64,000 nt of DNA from Diplonema papillatum (GCA_030068145.1 JAPJBO010000920.1:1-64000), one strand, 5' to 3'; shown: positions 9,488 through 20,130, counted from the first letter of the stretch. Notes: generated from the sequence alone by a model not told the origin. Made by a program: numbers and translations.

Positions 9488-12241
9488 CTATGCGAGGGGT
9501 CTTCCGCGGCCGGCGCTACGGCCGCGAAAATTGTCGCTGTTGCAGCTATTCCGGCGAGGTTTGTCGGCGCGATTCCTGTTTCCAGGTCGAGGGTCGCGGT
9601 CCTTGTGCGGGTTGGGCGTCGCGGGCCGCTCGGCTGGAGGGTCCCGACGGGTTTCGGTTGTAGATTGGGAGGAGGCCGTCACCGAGCCATGGATCTGTTG
9701 AGGTGGTGACAGAGATACGTCGCTATCCTGGCTGGGGACGACTGCCGGCTGGGGGGCTGGGTGGTGAGCCGTTTGTTGCATCTGGGTCTGCATGGCGCCG
9801 AATATCTGCTGAACACTTGCGGCCAGGCCAGCAATAGTCTGCTCGAGGTTGGTGATACGGGGGTCCGACGGCATTGGAAGAGGGTTCGCAGTGGGCGCAG
9901 GTACCGGGGACGCGGATTGCGAACACGGGGGCGGGGCAGGCGGTTCTTCCTGTCCAACGAATCGACCGCCTTCCAGGGGGGTTTCGTTGATGTCTTCGTC
10001 GGGGGCACCAGCCGCTTCGGCTGCCTTCCGCCACGCGTTCGCAGCACGATCCCCGTACATCAGGTCGAAGTATGCGCGAGGGCGTTTCACGAGGCTGTCG
10101 GAGAGGGGGTCAGGGTAAGCCGTGGTATCGGGAGCTTCCGGGGAATGAGCGGCGGGCGGTTCCCCTCCCTTCAGCTTTGCCTGTTCGAGCGGGGGGCGGG
10201 GGGTATGCCGGAAGCGCAGAGTGACCCCGTTCCTCACGTACGAATCAACGGCCGGGTGTCTCTCAGACTTAACGACCCAGTCTGCCGTCAGGGCCCCCCG
10301 GCGCTTCTGGAACAGCGGGACGACAGGCCACCCTGCCGAAGACAGCTTCTGCGCGAGCGTGTCTGCGACAGTCCGAGACGGGACGCCCTCAACGAGGAAG
10401 TACCCGACTTCCACTTTGCCGTCTGGGAACATAAGCCCGATGACTTTGTCCCCATCAGCCTTCACGACCCTGATCCCGTAGTCGCCGCGGCACTGGACGA
10501 CACCCCTCGAGCGATGTCCAAGCGTCTCGTGCCACTGGATTGCTTCCGAGAGGGATGCAGAGTCTCCGAGCATGATCTCGGCGTACTCTTGTCGGGCTTC
10601 CTCGGATACGGAAAGGTAAATGCCAGTAGCAAAAGTAGACGCAAGAACGCTGTCGAGGGACGATTTGGGGACGCCGAACGAGACCTCGTACGTTTCGAGG
10701 TAGGCACCCTTCGTGAACAGCGGGAGTTTTTTGGCCCCCCTAAAGCCGGTGGTGATGTTGCGGCCGACGCAGGCCCGAACGTACATCCGCATGGCGAGCG
10801 AGACGTTTTCCGTCAGGGCCCGGGTTGCCGTTTCCCGTTGTTCGTAGTCGTCGAGGTCCCTGAGCAGGACCGTCGCCTTCAGCTCCACTTCTTCCTCTTC
10901 CCAGCCGGCGACAAAGGGACGGGGTTGTTGAACGGAGTGCACAGCAGTCTTGGGCGGGTGCACAGGTCCGGCGTTGTCAGCCAAGATTGGGTCCGTGGTT
11001 CGCTGCCGGGTGTGTGGTGCGGATGTGGCGCTGCGGTCGAGGTACGGTCTACGGTCTGCGCCACGTCGATTGTCAGCGTCGTGTCGAGGCAGTTGAGCGG
11101 GGCGAGGTTGATTACGTCGCCGGCTGTTGCCACCATGTCCCCTGCTGTCCCCTTGGGAGGGAGACGAGTGGACCGCGCGAGGAACATAGTCGTCGGGTTC
11201 CCTGCGAGACTGCCTATACCCCCCGAGCAGGCGAGGGCACACGCTGAGGCTTCCACCCAGACCGGCGGTGAACCCGATCTCCCCAAGCGTCTTGTCCAGA
11301 GGGACTGGGCCGCCGCAGCCACGAATCACACGATCCGTTGGACCAGCGATGAGGCCGCGGGAGACAAGGACGTCGTCCAGTCGCGCATGGAGCGAGGCCG
11401 TCACGCAGTGGCGCCGGTTGTCGTTGCCGATCACCATGAAGGTGGCTGAAGGGGCGCTGGCGGGGCGCTTAGGGAGGGGGGTAGCGAAACACGTCATTGT
11501 GGCGTGCACAGGGGCCATGTTAGGGGGTGCATCGAAGCCGTTGCGTCTAGGAGACAAACCGCCCCAGTCCTGGGACCTCAGTCGGAGCCAGATGTCGGCG
11601 AGAAAGTACAGCGCGAGCAGCAGCCAAAACAAGCATCCGAAACTTCCAAGTCGAGTTGTCGTCTCGTTGAGAGGTGTAAGAAGGCGTGGGGACCGCAGAA
11701 GACGGCACAACGTTCCAACGAGCCGGCGGGAGAGAAGCGATACCACCAGGAGACCGACGGGAAACAAACTATGCACAGGGAAGAGCTTCGCGCGGACAGC
11801 CAGCTCGTACCAGACGTGAGACAGTGCCATCCGGGCCTTGTCGCGGACAACCAGCTCGTACCAGACGTGGAACCGGACCTTTGTCGCAGCACCAGTAGAC
11901 AGTCGTTGCAAGGGCGGGCGTTCGCTGCGCGACCTACACTTGGCCAGTAAGCGGTCGTACTCCCGCTGTTGACGGCGCTGCTTCCGGGTGAGCTGCCTCA
12001 GGACGTAGCGAGGAGGCTGAGGGAGCGGCGGCAGGTTGAGGGCTCGCGGTCTGACGATAGCGGGCCGGACCGGATCACCAGGGCGAGGAGGAACCGACGT
12101 GATGGTCGTTGGCCTCGTTAGCGGAACTTCGACGGGCTCGGTGTCGTTACCTGCCCGTTCCCGCGCACCGGCGCACTTCGACGGGCCGGCGCAACTGCCG
12201 AGCCTACTAACGTCAGGCATGGCGCGGCGGTCTTCCCACAT
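9488..12241 (-). CDS. LINE B ORF1: gag-like protein with ubiquitin-like domain
   Basis: 917 residues from ATG at 12241. Visible features: a basic Gln/Arg-rich segment (85-110); a duplicated HVWYEL motif (125-130, 142-147); hydrophobic segments at 153-172 and 200-218, the latter resembling a membrane span; a ubiquitin-like fold candidate at 267-341 ending RLLGG; a mid region with no recognised motif (about 420-690); a short predicted coiled coil around the TNLEQTIAGLAASVQQIF segment; and an Arg/Asn-rich basic tail. No CCHC knuckle is seen. LINE ORF1 proteins usually bind RNA and form RNPs, so the basic tail may serve that role. It ends 40 nt before the nominal ORF2 start, with the ORF2 frame already open in the +1 register. 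Confidence 0.8.
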   Translation of the reverse strand: MWEDRRAMPDVSRLGSCAGPSKCAGARERAGNDTEPVEVPLTRPTTITSVPPRPGDPVRPAIVRPRALNLPPLPQPPRYVLRQLTRKQRRQQREYDRLLAKCRSRSERPPLQRLSTGAATKVRFHVWYELVVRDKARMALSHVWYELAVRAKLFPVHSLFPVGLLVVSLLSRRLVGTLCRLLRSPRLLTPLNETTTRLGSFGCLFWLLLALYFLADIWLRLRSQDWGGLSPRRNGFDAPPNMAPVHATMTCFATPLPKRPASAPSATFMVIGNDNRRHCVTASLHARLDDVLVSRGLIAGPTDRVIRGCGGPVPLDKTLGEIGFTAGLGGSLSVCPRLLGGYRQSRREPDDYVPRAVHSSPSQGDSRGHGGNSRRRNQPRPAQLPRHDADNRRGADRRPYLDRSATSAPHTRQRTTDPILADNAGPVHPPKTAVHSVQQPRPFVAGWEEEEVELKATVLLRDLDDYEQRETATRALTENVSLAMRMYVRACVGRNITTGFRGAKKLPLFTKGAYLETYEVSFGVPKSSLDSVLASTFATGIYLSVSEEARQEYAEIMLGDSASLSEAIQWHETLGHRSRGVVQCRGDYGIRVVKADGDKVIGLMFPDGKVEVGYFLVEGVPSRTVADTLAQKLSSAGWPVVPLFQKRRGALTADWVVKSERHPAVDSYVRNGVTLRFRHTPRPPLEQAKLKGGEPPAAHSPEAPDTTAYPDPLSDSLVKRPRAYFDLMYGDRAANAWRKAAEAAGAPDEDINETPLEGGRFVGQEEPPAPPPCSQSASPVPAPTANPLPMPSDPRITNLEQTIAGLAASVQQIFGAMQTQMQQTAHHPAPQPAVVPSQDSDVSLSPPQQIHGSVTASSQSTTETRRDPPAERPATPNPHKDRDPRPGNRNRADKPRRNSCNSDNFRGRSAGRGRPLA
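11219..11443 (-). other. Ubiquitin-like domain within LINE B ORF1
   Basis: Residues 267-341 follow the ubiquitin pattern: an N-terminal hydrophobic strand (TFMVIG), a second strand and helix (LDDVL...GL), then RVIRGCGGPVPLDKTLGEI, comparable to the RLIFAGKQLEDGRTLSDY region of ubiquitin, and a final strand ending SLSVCPRLLGG like ubiquitin's HLVLRLRGG. About 75 residues, the usual size. Assignment is by eye; fold prediction would be decisive. Confidence 0.55.
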
Positions 12242-12304
12242 GAACGCGCTGGCGTGAGGGCTGGCGTCGTGGTCGCCGCCGTCGTGTGGTGTTGTGCACA
12301 GCCA

Positions 12305-12425
12305 CCAGCGGGGGGGCTAATTACTATTGAACCGTATAATACAATTGAACCGTATAATACAATTGAACTTTTTTTTCGGGGAATCGGCGCATCCCAACCG
12401 TATAATACAATTGAATTGTAATGTT
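12305..12425. repeat. 18-bp repeats with CGTATAATACAATTGAA
   Basis: Three copies of CGTATAATACAATTGAA occur, two adjacent and one after a 30-bp interruption, following a G7 run. The block lies just upstream of LINE B and may be the end of another element: a G/C run next to an AATTG palindrome also occurs near 20205-20240. Confidence 0.5.
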
Positions 12426-12429
12426 ACTG

Positions 12430-13270
12430 TACGGCTGACACTCTCGCACTGCCGTTGAGTGTGAGCCAGCCAGTGAGGCGGTTTCAGGGCCGTTTTCGTT
12501 TCGGCTTTTTTTGGACAAGTCATGTTGGACCTCCAAAGCGGAGAAGAAATCTTAAAACGAGGTTTTGGTGTGCATTCCGAACCCGGGCCTTCTAAAGGTT
12601 TTGAGCATGATCATGGTGATGTCGCTGATGCCGTTGCTCGTGCCAAAGTCTTGGAGCTGGCTGTGTGCGGGGATCATGAAGCACAAACATGGCAATGGGC
12701 CGGCAATCGCAGTGTGGCGGTGGCTCCGGAGCTGCTGAGCCAGCTCCGGAGTTGAGCTTCGGAGCCAGCCGGAGACACTGCCAATCGTGACCGTGGCCCG
12801 GCATGGGGGCGATGGCCCATCGGATGGGACATCTTGTTATCCCCAGATTTATCAGTGGTGCCCGTCTGCCGCCAGCGCTCTCTGTCAAAAAGAGAAAGCA
12901 GTAAGTTCGTCGGACTGCGGTCGCCATGCTGTTGGAAACTCTGATACTGAGCAACCGCCCCAGAAAAAGTCAACCTTAGGCCCAAGTCAGGGTACTCTCT
13001 TGCCAAGAGTCTTGGCAGGAGTCTTGCCAGGTGTTGGTGGAAACACCCACGGCATGCACCAGTTGGGTATTTCCGACCCGGTGCACGAGAAATCAGGGCT
13101 CGGAGTCCGAACTGCGGGCTCGAACCTTTCGCTTGTTGCGTGAAGGTTTTCCTTCAGTTTTTGCTCGGAGTTGCATTGTACTCACACTGTGTCATTTAGT
13201 CCCGACAACAACGTGTTTCTAACAGGCAAGCTGCACTTCAATTGTAATACACTAGTGTTTTTGGAGGCGA
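12430..13270. other. Region without recognisable genes
   Basis: Only short unrelated ORFs are present. A run of AGTCTTGGCAGGAGTCTTGCCAGG direct repeats near 13008 is the only structure noticed. Confidence 0.4.
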
Positions 13271-13274
13271 AGTA

Positions 13275-13525
13275 CTTTCTATTACTATCCCAAAACTTTT
13301 ATACCATTCTATTACTATCGCAAACTTTTATACCATTCTATTACTATCCCCAAACTTTTATACCATTCTATTACTATCGCAAACTTTTATACCATTCTAT
13401 TACTATCCCCAAACTTTTATACCATTCGATTACTATCCCCAAGTTTTTATACCATTCTATTACTATCCCCAAACTTTTGTACCATTCTATTTCTATCCCC
13501 CCCCCAAATTTTTGTACCATTTGGT
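13275..13525 (+). repeat. 30-bp satellite, family S1
   Basis: About eight 30-bp units with the frame CCATTC-TATTACTATC-CCCAAACTTTTATA. Further S1 blocks, on the opposite strand, are at 17290-17440, 18265-18362 and 20036-20115. The block abuts an S3 array on its right. No stop codons interrupt one frame because the period is a multiple of three; I do not regard it as coding. Confidence 0.9.
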
Positions 13526-13544
13526 TGGTGTCCCAGCAGGGTCA

Positions 13545-13875
13545 ATTCCCATTCACGAGCAATCTTTAACTTTTTGCCCATTCACGAGCATGGCTTAACT
13601 TTTTGCCCATTCACGAGCATGTTTCAAACTTTTTGCCCATTCACGAGCACCTTAAACTTTTTGCCCATTCGCGAGCATGGCCTAGCTTTTCGCCCATTCA
13701 CGAGCATGGCCTAACTTTTCGCCCATTCACGAGCATGGCCTAACTTTTTGCCCATTCACGAGCATGCTCAAAACTTTTTGCCCATTCACGAGCATGCTTC
13801 AAAATATTTGCCCATTCACGAGCATGTTGCAGACCTTTTTGCCCGTTCACGAACTTTGTCTACTCACGAGCTATT
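13545..13875 (+). repeat. 30-bp satellite, family S3
   Basis: About eleven units with the frame CCCATTC-ACGAGCATGCTC-AAAACTTTTTG. The centre carries the perfect palindrome GAGCATGCTC in many units. It begins directly after the S1 block. Confidence 0.9.
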
Positions 13876-13920
13876 CTTAACTGCACAAAGAGCGCGAAGG
13901 AAGTCTGCTGTTCTCTCCTG

Positions 13921-14174
13921 CAACTTGGGTCCCAAACTTGGGTCCCAAACTTGGGTCCCAAACTTGGGTCCCAAACTTGGGTCCCAAACTTGGGTCCCAA
14001 ACTTGGGTCCCAAACTTGGGTCCCAAACTTGGGTCCCAAACTTGGGTCCCAAACTTGGGTCCCAAACTTGGGTCCCAAACTTGGGTCCCAAACTTGGGTC
14101 CCAAACTTGGGTCCCAAACTTGGGTCCCAAACTTGGGTCCCAAACTTGGGTCCCAAACTTGGGTCCCAAACTTG
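13921..14174. repeat. 13-bp satellite (AAACTTGGGTCCC)n, about 19 units
   Basis: Near-perfect head-to-tail 13-bp units, each containing the palindrome TTGGGTCCCAA. The 13-bp period leaves all six frames open, producing artefactual ORFs with a 13-residue period. Confidence 0.95.
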
Positions 14175-14218
14175 CCCAAAATCTTGGTCACAGCGGACAG
14201 GACTGCAGATCTAACAAT

Positions 14219-14298
14219 GTGGACTATAATGGCAAAATCTAAGGGCTTGGACTATAATGGCAAAATCTAAGGAACATGGACTATAATGGCAAAATTTA
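14219..14298 (+). repeat. Three ~29-bp repeats (GGACTATAATGGCAAAATCT)
   Basis: Three successive copies end at the left border of the inverted-repeat element at 14299. A fourth copy (GGACTATAATGGCAAAG) resumes near 14835 on the other side, showing that the element inserted into this array. Confidence 0.75.
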
Positions 14299-14825
14299 CT
14301 GGGGGGGGTCGAATTCAGGAGGTACCTTGAATAGAAGAGGTACCTTGAATACAAGAGGCATTTTGGAAATCTGGAAAAAAGTTGGATTTTTTCTTGGTCC
14401 GCATAACAGACCTTTTTCGACGGTTTTCTGATCGCGATGAGCTCCGATGAAGAGAACCGCGAAAAATAGACCCGGGGACCAAGAATTATGTGCGTGGTTC
14501 GTGGGTCTTTACCAGATGCGGGGCACCGGGCGTGGAACCCACAGGTTTGCAATGGAAAGGACGGAAATCGACCCACTGGTTGGTGACATTTCTTTGCAGG
14601 CCCGTGCAGCAGACCTTTTCCGGCGAATTTGTGCTCGCGTTCAGCTCCGATGAAGAGAACCGTGAAAAATAGACCCGGGGACCACAAATTACGTGCGTCT
14701 TTCAAGAAGAAGGGAGTTCCCGCGGTTTCCGGGTTTGCGGTACTTTTTTCCATTTCTTTTTCGGGAAAATTGCAGGATCGGCACGCCGAATAGAAGAGGT
14801 ACCTCTTGTATTCGACCCCCCCCAG
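14299..14825. mobile_element. MITE-like element with ~30-bp terminal inverted repeats and TA duplication
   Basis: The ends are CTGGGGGGGGTCGAATTC...GAGGTACC on the left and the reverse complement of CTGGGGGGGGGTCGAATAC...GAGGTACC on the right. TA lies immediately outside both ends, a duplication size typical of Tc1/mariner-type elements. At 527 bp it has no transposase and would be non-autonomous. Part of its interior is related, in inverse orientation, to about 26390-26480. A solitary matching end lies near 21087 (CTGGGGGGGGTCGAATAC). Confidence 0.75.
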
Positions 14826-15195
14826 TAAGAATCGTGGACTATAATGGCAAAGTTCCCGGCTTTGCGACCGCACAGGCTCATGCCTAATATGCGGCAGCCT
14901 AACAAACCCGATGAAGAAAAAGTGGTAAAGGTGACCATGGCCATCTCCATTCTTCTCCGCGCCGGGAAGCTCCCGCACCGGCCCAGAGCTCAACCTTTTT
15001 ACAAAGGGAGCCGAGGGCCAGAACAGGAACTTTGACGCGAAAAAAAATGGCGAGGGGGTGAGCCCGAGAGGGGGCATTTTAGCGGGCGAGGGGTCACCTC
15101 GCGACGAAATCTCAAAGCTTGTCTCCCTTGATTCCCAGTCAACGACAACACAATCCTGGTTCAATCCTGGTTCTGCAAGGGGTACTGTTCAGGAT

Positions 15196-15790
15196 GTGTC
15201 TAACTTGCTCTAAGTCAGTGAGTTGCAGTAGTTCTTGGACTCGAGATTCGATTTTTCAAATGACCAAACAAGGAAACCGTACACCGCGAGAGTAGGAAAA
15301 ACGTAGAAAGGGAAAGTTTTTTTATGGTAACAACCGCGGTTGTCATTATCAAAAAGTGACGGTTGGCAGCGTACTGTGGAAATTACCATACAGGTGATAC
15401 ACATACGCACAAACAAACGGCTGTGCGTATGTGTAAATAATAAGAGCCACGTCACTTTTTTTTGACCGCACTACCCTGAGCCAAATCCTGGACGTGGTTT
15501 CAGGTGGTAAATTTGGCAAATGATCATGATCAGAAGGTCCTACTTGGGCGGTTCAGTTTCCTCACACATTGCATGTGGCTAAGAAAAAAACTCAAAGGTC
15601 GAAATACATCTGTCAGATGACATGCACGACTGAGCTGTTGAGAGATCCGTATCACCGAATGGGAGCGACAGAATTGAACTGATCCTGCTCTAAGCTGAAC
15701 GGCTGAAAGTTTGAACTCGCCTACACGTGTAATGTGCACTCGGTAGCTTGAGCCAATTTGACTTATGGCAAGTTATGCTTGAATTCTCGT
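15196..15790. repeat. Left arm of dispersed inverted duplication (segments U3 + U1)
   Basis: U3 (15196-15257) has an inverted copy at 25343-25404. U1 (15255-15790) has a nearly identical inverted copy at 23395-24079, where about 165 bp is inserted between CATGTCAT and CTGACAG. No conserved coding frame is evident. Confidence 0.85.
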
Positions 15791-16175
15791 GATTGGGCAA
15801 AAAAAATAAGAATACTCGTGAAGGGAAAAAAGTTTTGAGCATGCTCGTGAATGGGCAAAAAGTTTTGAGCATGCTCGTGAATGGGCAAAAAGTTTTGAGC
15901 ATGCTCGTGAATGGGCAAAAAGTTTGAAGCATGCTCGTGAATGGGCAAAAAGTTAGGCTATGCTCGTGAATGGGCTAAAACTATTGAGGAATGCTCGTGA
16001 ATGGGCTAAAAAAAAAATCATGCTCGTGAATGGGAATGGCAGTGCTCGTGAATGGGCGAAAAGTTAAAACATGCTCGTGAATGGGCAAAAACTTCGAGAA
16101 TGCTCGTGAATGGGCAAAAAGTTCAAGCATGCTCGTGAATGGGCAAAAGGTTTTGAGAATGCTCGTGAATGGGAT
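15790..16175 (-). repeat. S3 satellite array, inverted orientation
   Basis: About twelve 30-bp units reading on the minus strand, continuous with U1 as in the 23 kb copy, so array and flank were duplicated together. Confidence 0.9.
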
Positions 16176-16179
16176 TTGA

Positions 16180-17285
16180 CCCGTCCCAGCACTTGGCGTC
16201 AGTACCGAAAACGTTGAAGCGTTGTCCCACCGCACGAAACAAAGAGGCCCCTTTTTGCTTTGCCGCAAGTTTCAAGACGAAATCTCAAACTGCCAGCACG
16301 GAGTCGAAGTGGTTTCGGTCTCTCGTTTGCGGAGTCGACGACCCCGACATTCTGTTTTGCCCCGACTCCACCCTGTGGAGGGAGCTTCCGTGGGAATCCC
16401 ACACCAATCCTGTAGTTCCGCAGTTTGACGCTAATCAGGCTCAGATACGAGTCAGTACGCGTGCACGCAGCACGGTGCTGGATTCTGGAGTCTACGCTAT
16501 ATCGCCGAACAAAAGCCACTACGACTGTGCCCGGCCCAGGGTTCCACCGAAGATTTGGTCGACCGTTCAGCCACTCCGACGACTCAGACTGGTCGCCGGC
16601 CGCTGTGAAATCCACAAATAACGCTAGAAATCATCGGTCAGTTTCTTTGGCCCACCGCAGTCGCGCTCTGCTGCACAACCCTGCCGCCCGGGCCTGCGAG
16701 TCAGCACAAACCCTTCCATGTGGGTTACCGGCTTTGGTAATTCCATTTGAGAGTTCTCGCAGAACAGGTGTCATCAGGAATGCCAGGATGTCAACTGAGT
16801 CGGCAACATCAACTCGCAGAGCTTGGCTACGTTTCGTTTACGGGCAACACGTAGTACATGCTGCGGGAATGGTTCCCAGGCTGTCAATGGGACCCAGCCC
16901 TGGAAAGCCCGCGGCTCTCGGGGCTGGGGATGGAAAGTGGAAAAACAGTAGAAGTGTCGGGCACCCTGGACTTGGTGACTGTTCCTAACACTGTACTAAC
17001 GTAATTCAGTGACCGACTCACTGGGTGACACCAAAATGGGTTCAAAGTTTGGGAATGGGGTTCAGCTTTGGGACCGTATGGGTTCAAGTTTTGACCATAC
17101 TACAAGCCGGTCTCCTTCATGTTTGGATACCGCGTAATGGTCCACACAATGTGACACATTTACATCATGAGGCAACTTCACTTCCAAGTCGAATAGAGGC
17201 AGACTCGCACAAGGCTTTTGTGACAAGCATGTACTTGTTTTTGTACCGAGGGCTGCCAGCAATGGGTGAATTCAGTCTCCAGCGT
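16180..17285. other. Region without recognisable genes
   Basis: Short ORFs on both strands show no motif or repeat support. Nothing else was recognised. Confidence 0.35.
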
Positions 17286-17289
17286 TGCA

Positions 17290-17440
17290 ATAGTAATAGA
17301 ATGGTATAAAAGTTTGGGGGTAGTAATAGAATGGTATAAAAGTTTGGGGGTAGTAATAGAATGGAATAAAAGTTTGGGGGTAGTAATAGAATGGTATAAA
17401 AGTTTGGGGGTAGTAGATAGAATGGTATAATGCTTCATCC
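17290..17440 (-). repeat. S1 satellite array, inverted
   Basis: Five units (AATGGTATAAAAGTTTGGGG on plus) preceded by a GGGCTGCCAGCAATGGGTG segment that recurs at about 18228, also just before an S1 block. Confidence 0.85.
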
Positions 17441-18160
17441 GAACTTTGCTTCCCCCAGAACTTAGCTTCGCCCGGACTTTGTTTCGCCCGAACTTAGCTT
17501 GACCCGAACTTTGCTTCGCCCGAACTTTGCTTCACCAGAACTTTGCTTCACCCGCGCCCGATCTTAGCTTCACCAGAACTTTGCTTCACCCGAACTTTGC
17601 TTCCCCAGAACTTAGCTTCGCCCGCACTTTGTTTTCGCCCGAACTTAGCTTGACCCGAACTTTGCTTCGCCCGAACTTTGCTTCACCAGAACTTAGCTTC
17701 GCCCGAACTTTGCTTCGCCCGAACTTTGCTTCCCCCAGAACTTTGTTTCGCCCGAACTTTGCTTCACCAGAACTTTGCTTCATCCGAACTTAGCTTCGCC
17801 CAGAACTTTGCTTCGCCCGAACTTTGTTTCGCCCGAACTTTGTTTCGCCCGAACTTAGCTTCACCAGAACCTTGCTTCACCCGAACTAAGCTTCGCCGAA
17901 CTTTGTTTCGCCCGATCTTAGCTTCACCCGAACTTTGCTTCACCCAGAACTTAGCTTCGCCCGGACTTTGTTTCGCCCGAACTTAGCTTCACCTTCGCCC
18001 GAACTTTGCTTCACCAGAACTTTGCTCACCCGAACTTAGCTTCGCCCGAACTTTGCTTCGCCCGAACTTTGTTTCGCCCGAACTTAGCTTCACCCGAACT
18101 TTGCTTCACCAGAACTTAGCATTGCCCGAACTTAGCTTCGCCCGAACTTTGCTGTTCCCC
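17440..18160 (+). repeat. 16-bp satellite S4 (CTTCGCCCGAACTTTG)n
   Basis: About 45 imperfect 16-bp units alternate CGCCCGAACTTAG, ACCAGAACTTTG and similar variants. The inverted counterpart is at 24140-25175. Open frames through it are artefacts of the repeat. Confidence 0.9.
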
Positions 18161-18362
18161 GAACTTTAACTGCTGCCTCCAGTCTCGCCACGCGCCGGCC
18201 TTAGCCGAGCGCACGTACTTTTTGTACCGAGGGCTGCCAGCAATGGGTGAATTCAGTCTCCAGCGTTGCAATAGTAATAGAATGGTATAAAAGTTTGGGG
18301 GTAGTAATAGAATGGTATAAAAGTTTGGGGGTAGTAATAGAATGGAATAAAAGTTTGGGGCA
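18155..18362. repeat. Segment U2 and a short inverted S1 block
   Basis: U2 (about 18155-18218) has an inverted copy at 24080-24140. It is followed by the GGGCTGCCAGCAATGGGTG segment and about three S1 units. Confidence 0.75.
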
Positions 18363-18575
18363 TAGCTGTCAGCCACAAGGTTGCCACATTGTGGCCCCAT
18401 TTAGCCACAAAGTAGCCACAAACCTTGTGGCTACCTTTGTGGCTAATTATGCAAAATTTTGGTATCACGGAAAACCGCGTGGAACTAACTTTTTCGGCCA
18501 GAAAATGCATCTGAAACACGTTTTCTGACGATTTTGACAGGGTTTTGGGCCAGAATACGGGTTAGTTGCTACACC
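18362..18575. repeat. Left arm of an inverted repeat (partner 19830-20035)
   Basis: A run of AGCCACAA/TTGTGGCT motifs followed by a segment matching, in inverse orientation, 19830-20035 (shared ATGCATTTTCTGGCCGAAAA and AATTTTGCATAATTAGCCAC). The intervening 1.25 kb has no recognisable gene. S1 units sit on the outer side of both arms. Confidence 0.75.
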
Positions 18576-18579
18576 CTGG

Positions 18580-19825
18580 GCTCGGCATCCTGGTTGCGCA
18601 CCCTGGGGTACCATTGGTAAACGGTTTACTAAACCGCTACTGCTACTAAAGTAGTAGTAGGCATTATGCACACAGAATCATGCATAATTCAGGTTGGCGA
18701 GAGTGACAGACCCATTCTACTTGCAAAGCGCTTACCATTTCTGTCCTGAAACCCTCTGAGAGGGCCTCTCAACCAGCGACCGGCGCTCTCCGAGCCTCTT
18801 GAATGACCCCAGAGGAGGAGTGGGAGAGAGCGGCAAGTACCGCCGCAGCCAAACAGATTTGAATGCTGCCAGAAAGCTGCAAAGAAAACGTGGCAGCCGT
18901 CTGATAATAGTCAGGAGCTGGCGGATGGTGACTGAGCTTGAGCTCCCTGCCGCGGGCCTGCGGCCCGTGCTGCCCTGCTGGACTGGTATTGTCGCAAGTC
19001 AGTCACTTTCAACTTTCCCTTGTGCCTTGGCTGGGCCTGTGCTACAGGAGCCTGCGAGGAATTTCCAAGACGTGTGAGAGATTGCCCCCGCTACTTTTCT
19101 CGGATCTTTGGCTCCTCCTTGAACTCTTTCGGACGCTGATTGCAACAAGTGTAACAGTGCCACTCAGTGACAGCTGTTACAGGGAGTCAGTCACACTGTC
19201 AGTGTGCTCCTGCTGTACTATCATAGTAACTATGCCTGCTGCCGTGTGAAGTTGCGAGCTCTGTGCACTTTGCAAGCAAGCAAGCAAACTCGCTGGTGAC
19301 GGGGTACCGAGTAGAAGAGTTGTCGTAATTGTGAAATGCTCCGTTTGCTGGGTCGTTGCTGTCCTGTTTAACCTTGGGTACTTAGAATATCAGTGCATCG
19401 TCGTTACTAGTACGGCTGTCACCGGCGTGGTTTGGGTCCTTTAGCAGGAAAAGTTGGAGACTATGCACCCCGCAACTGAAACGGGTTTGCGGACAATCGA
19501 CCCTTTGAACTAAATTGATTCCTTGCCTGCTCCAAAACTTGGCAACAGAAGCATTGGCAGCTTCGTACTGACTCTGCGGTCTGAAATATCAACATCGCTT
19601 TCGACGGGTTCGTCTTCCTCCGGTGCACTCTCTGACTCAAAATGTACCAGAACTATGGCATTAGCATTGGTGCTGCGACCGTGTTGGCAAGATGCAGCAG
19701 CTTGTTGTTGTTTTCTGAACTTTTCAAGCCTTGAATTACTCGCAGTGTTGTACGAAGTTACTGATAGAGTTGCCAACGTTGCCGCTGACTCGCGGCTGAG
19801 GATACGAGGCCAGGGCGAAGCAGCT
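18580..19825. other. Loop of the inverted repeat; no gene recognised
   Basis: Contains a CAAGCAAGCAAGCAAA microsatellite near 19273 and short ORFs only. I see no domain, tRNA or terminal repeat inside. Confidence 0.35.
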
Positions 19826-20035
19826 TACCCAAATTCGGGCCCAAAAACCTGTCAAAATCATCAGAAATTGTGTTTTAGATGCATTTTCTGGCCGAAAAAA
19901 CTAGTTTCACGTGGTTTTCCTGGGTATCAAAATTTTGCATAATTAGCCACAAAGGTAGCCACAAGGTTTGTGGCTACTTTGTGGCTCCCAATTAGCCACT
20001 AGTGGCTACCTTGTGGCTGACAGCTATGTTTGGGG

Positions 20036-20130
20036 GTAGTAATAGAATGGTATAAAAGTTTGGGGGTAGTAATAGAATGGTATAAAAGTTTGAAATAGTA
20101 ATAGAATGGGCAAAAAAAGTTTCAAACGTC
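20036..20130 (-). repeat. S1 units ending in an S1/S2-type hybrid unit
   Basis: Two to three S1 units run into AATAGAATGGGCAAAAAAAGTTT, which joins an S1 left half to the GGGCAAAAAGTTT right half typical of S2 and S3. This hybrid supports common ancestry of the 30-bp families. Confidence 0.7.

Larger units (their letters stand above)
4637..12241 (-). mobile_element. LINE B: two-ORF APE-type non-LTR retrotransposon with RNase H
   Basis: ORF1 (9488-12241) and ORF2 (5110-9447) lie in series on the minus strand, followed by a 3' region with a 231-bp duplication. The APE-RT-RNase H-zinc knuckle order fits the I/ingi-like side of the Jockey group by family knowledge, without a phylogeny. Both frames are intact, suggesting recent activity. 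Exact element ends are not defined. A second, 5'-truncated relative lies at 28199-30112. Confidence 0.85.

Noticed and set aside
13748..14242. Long ORFs through the 13-bp, 14-bp and 30-bp arrays
   Set aside because: They arise from repeat periods without stop triplets and are open in several frames on both strands, with no conserved start or flanking coding sequence.
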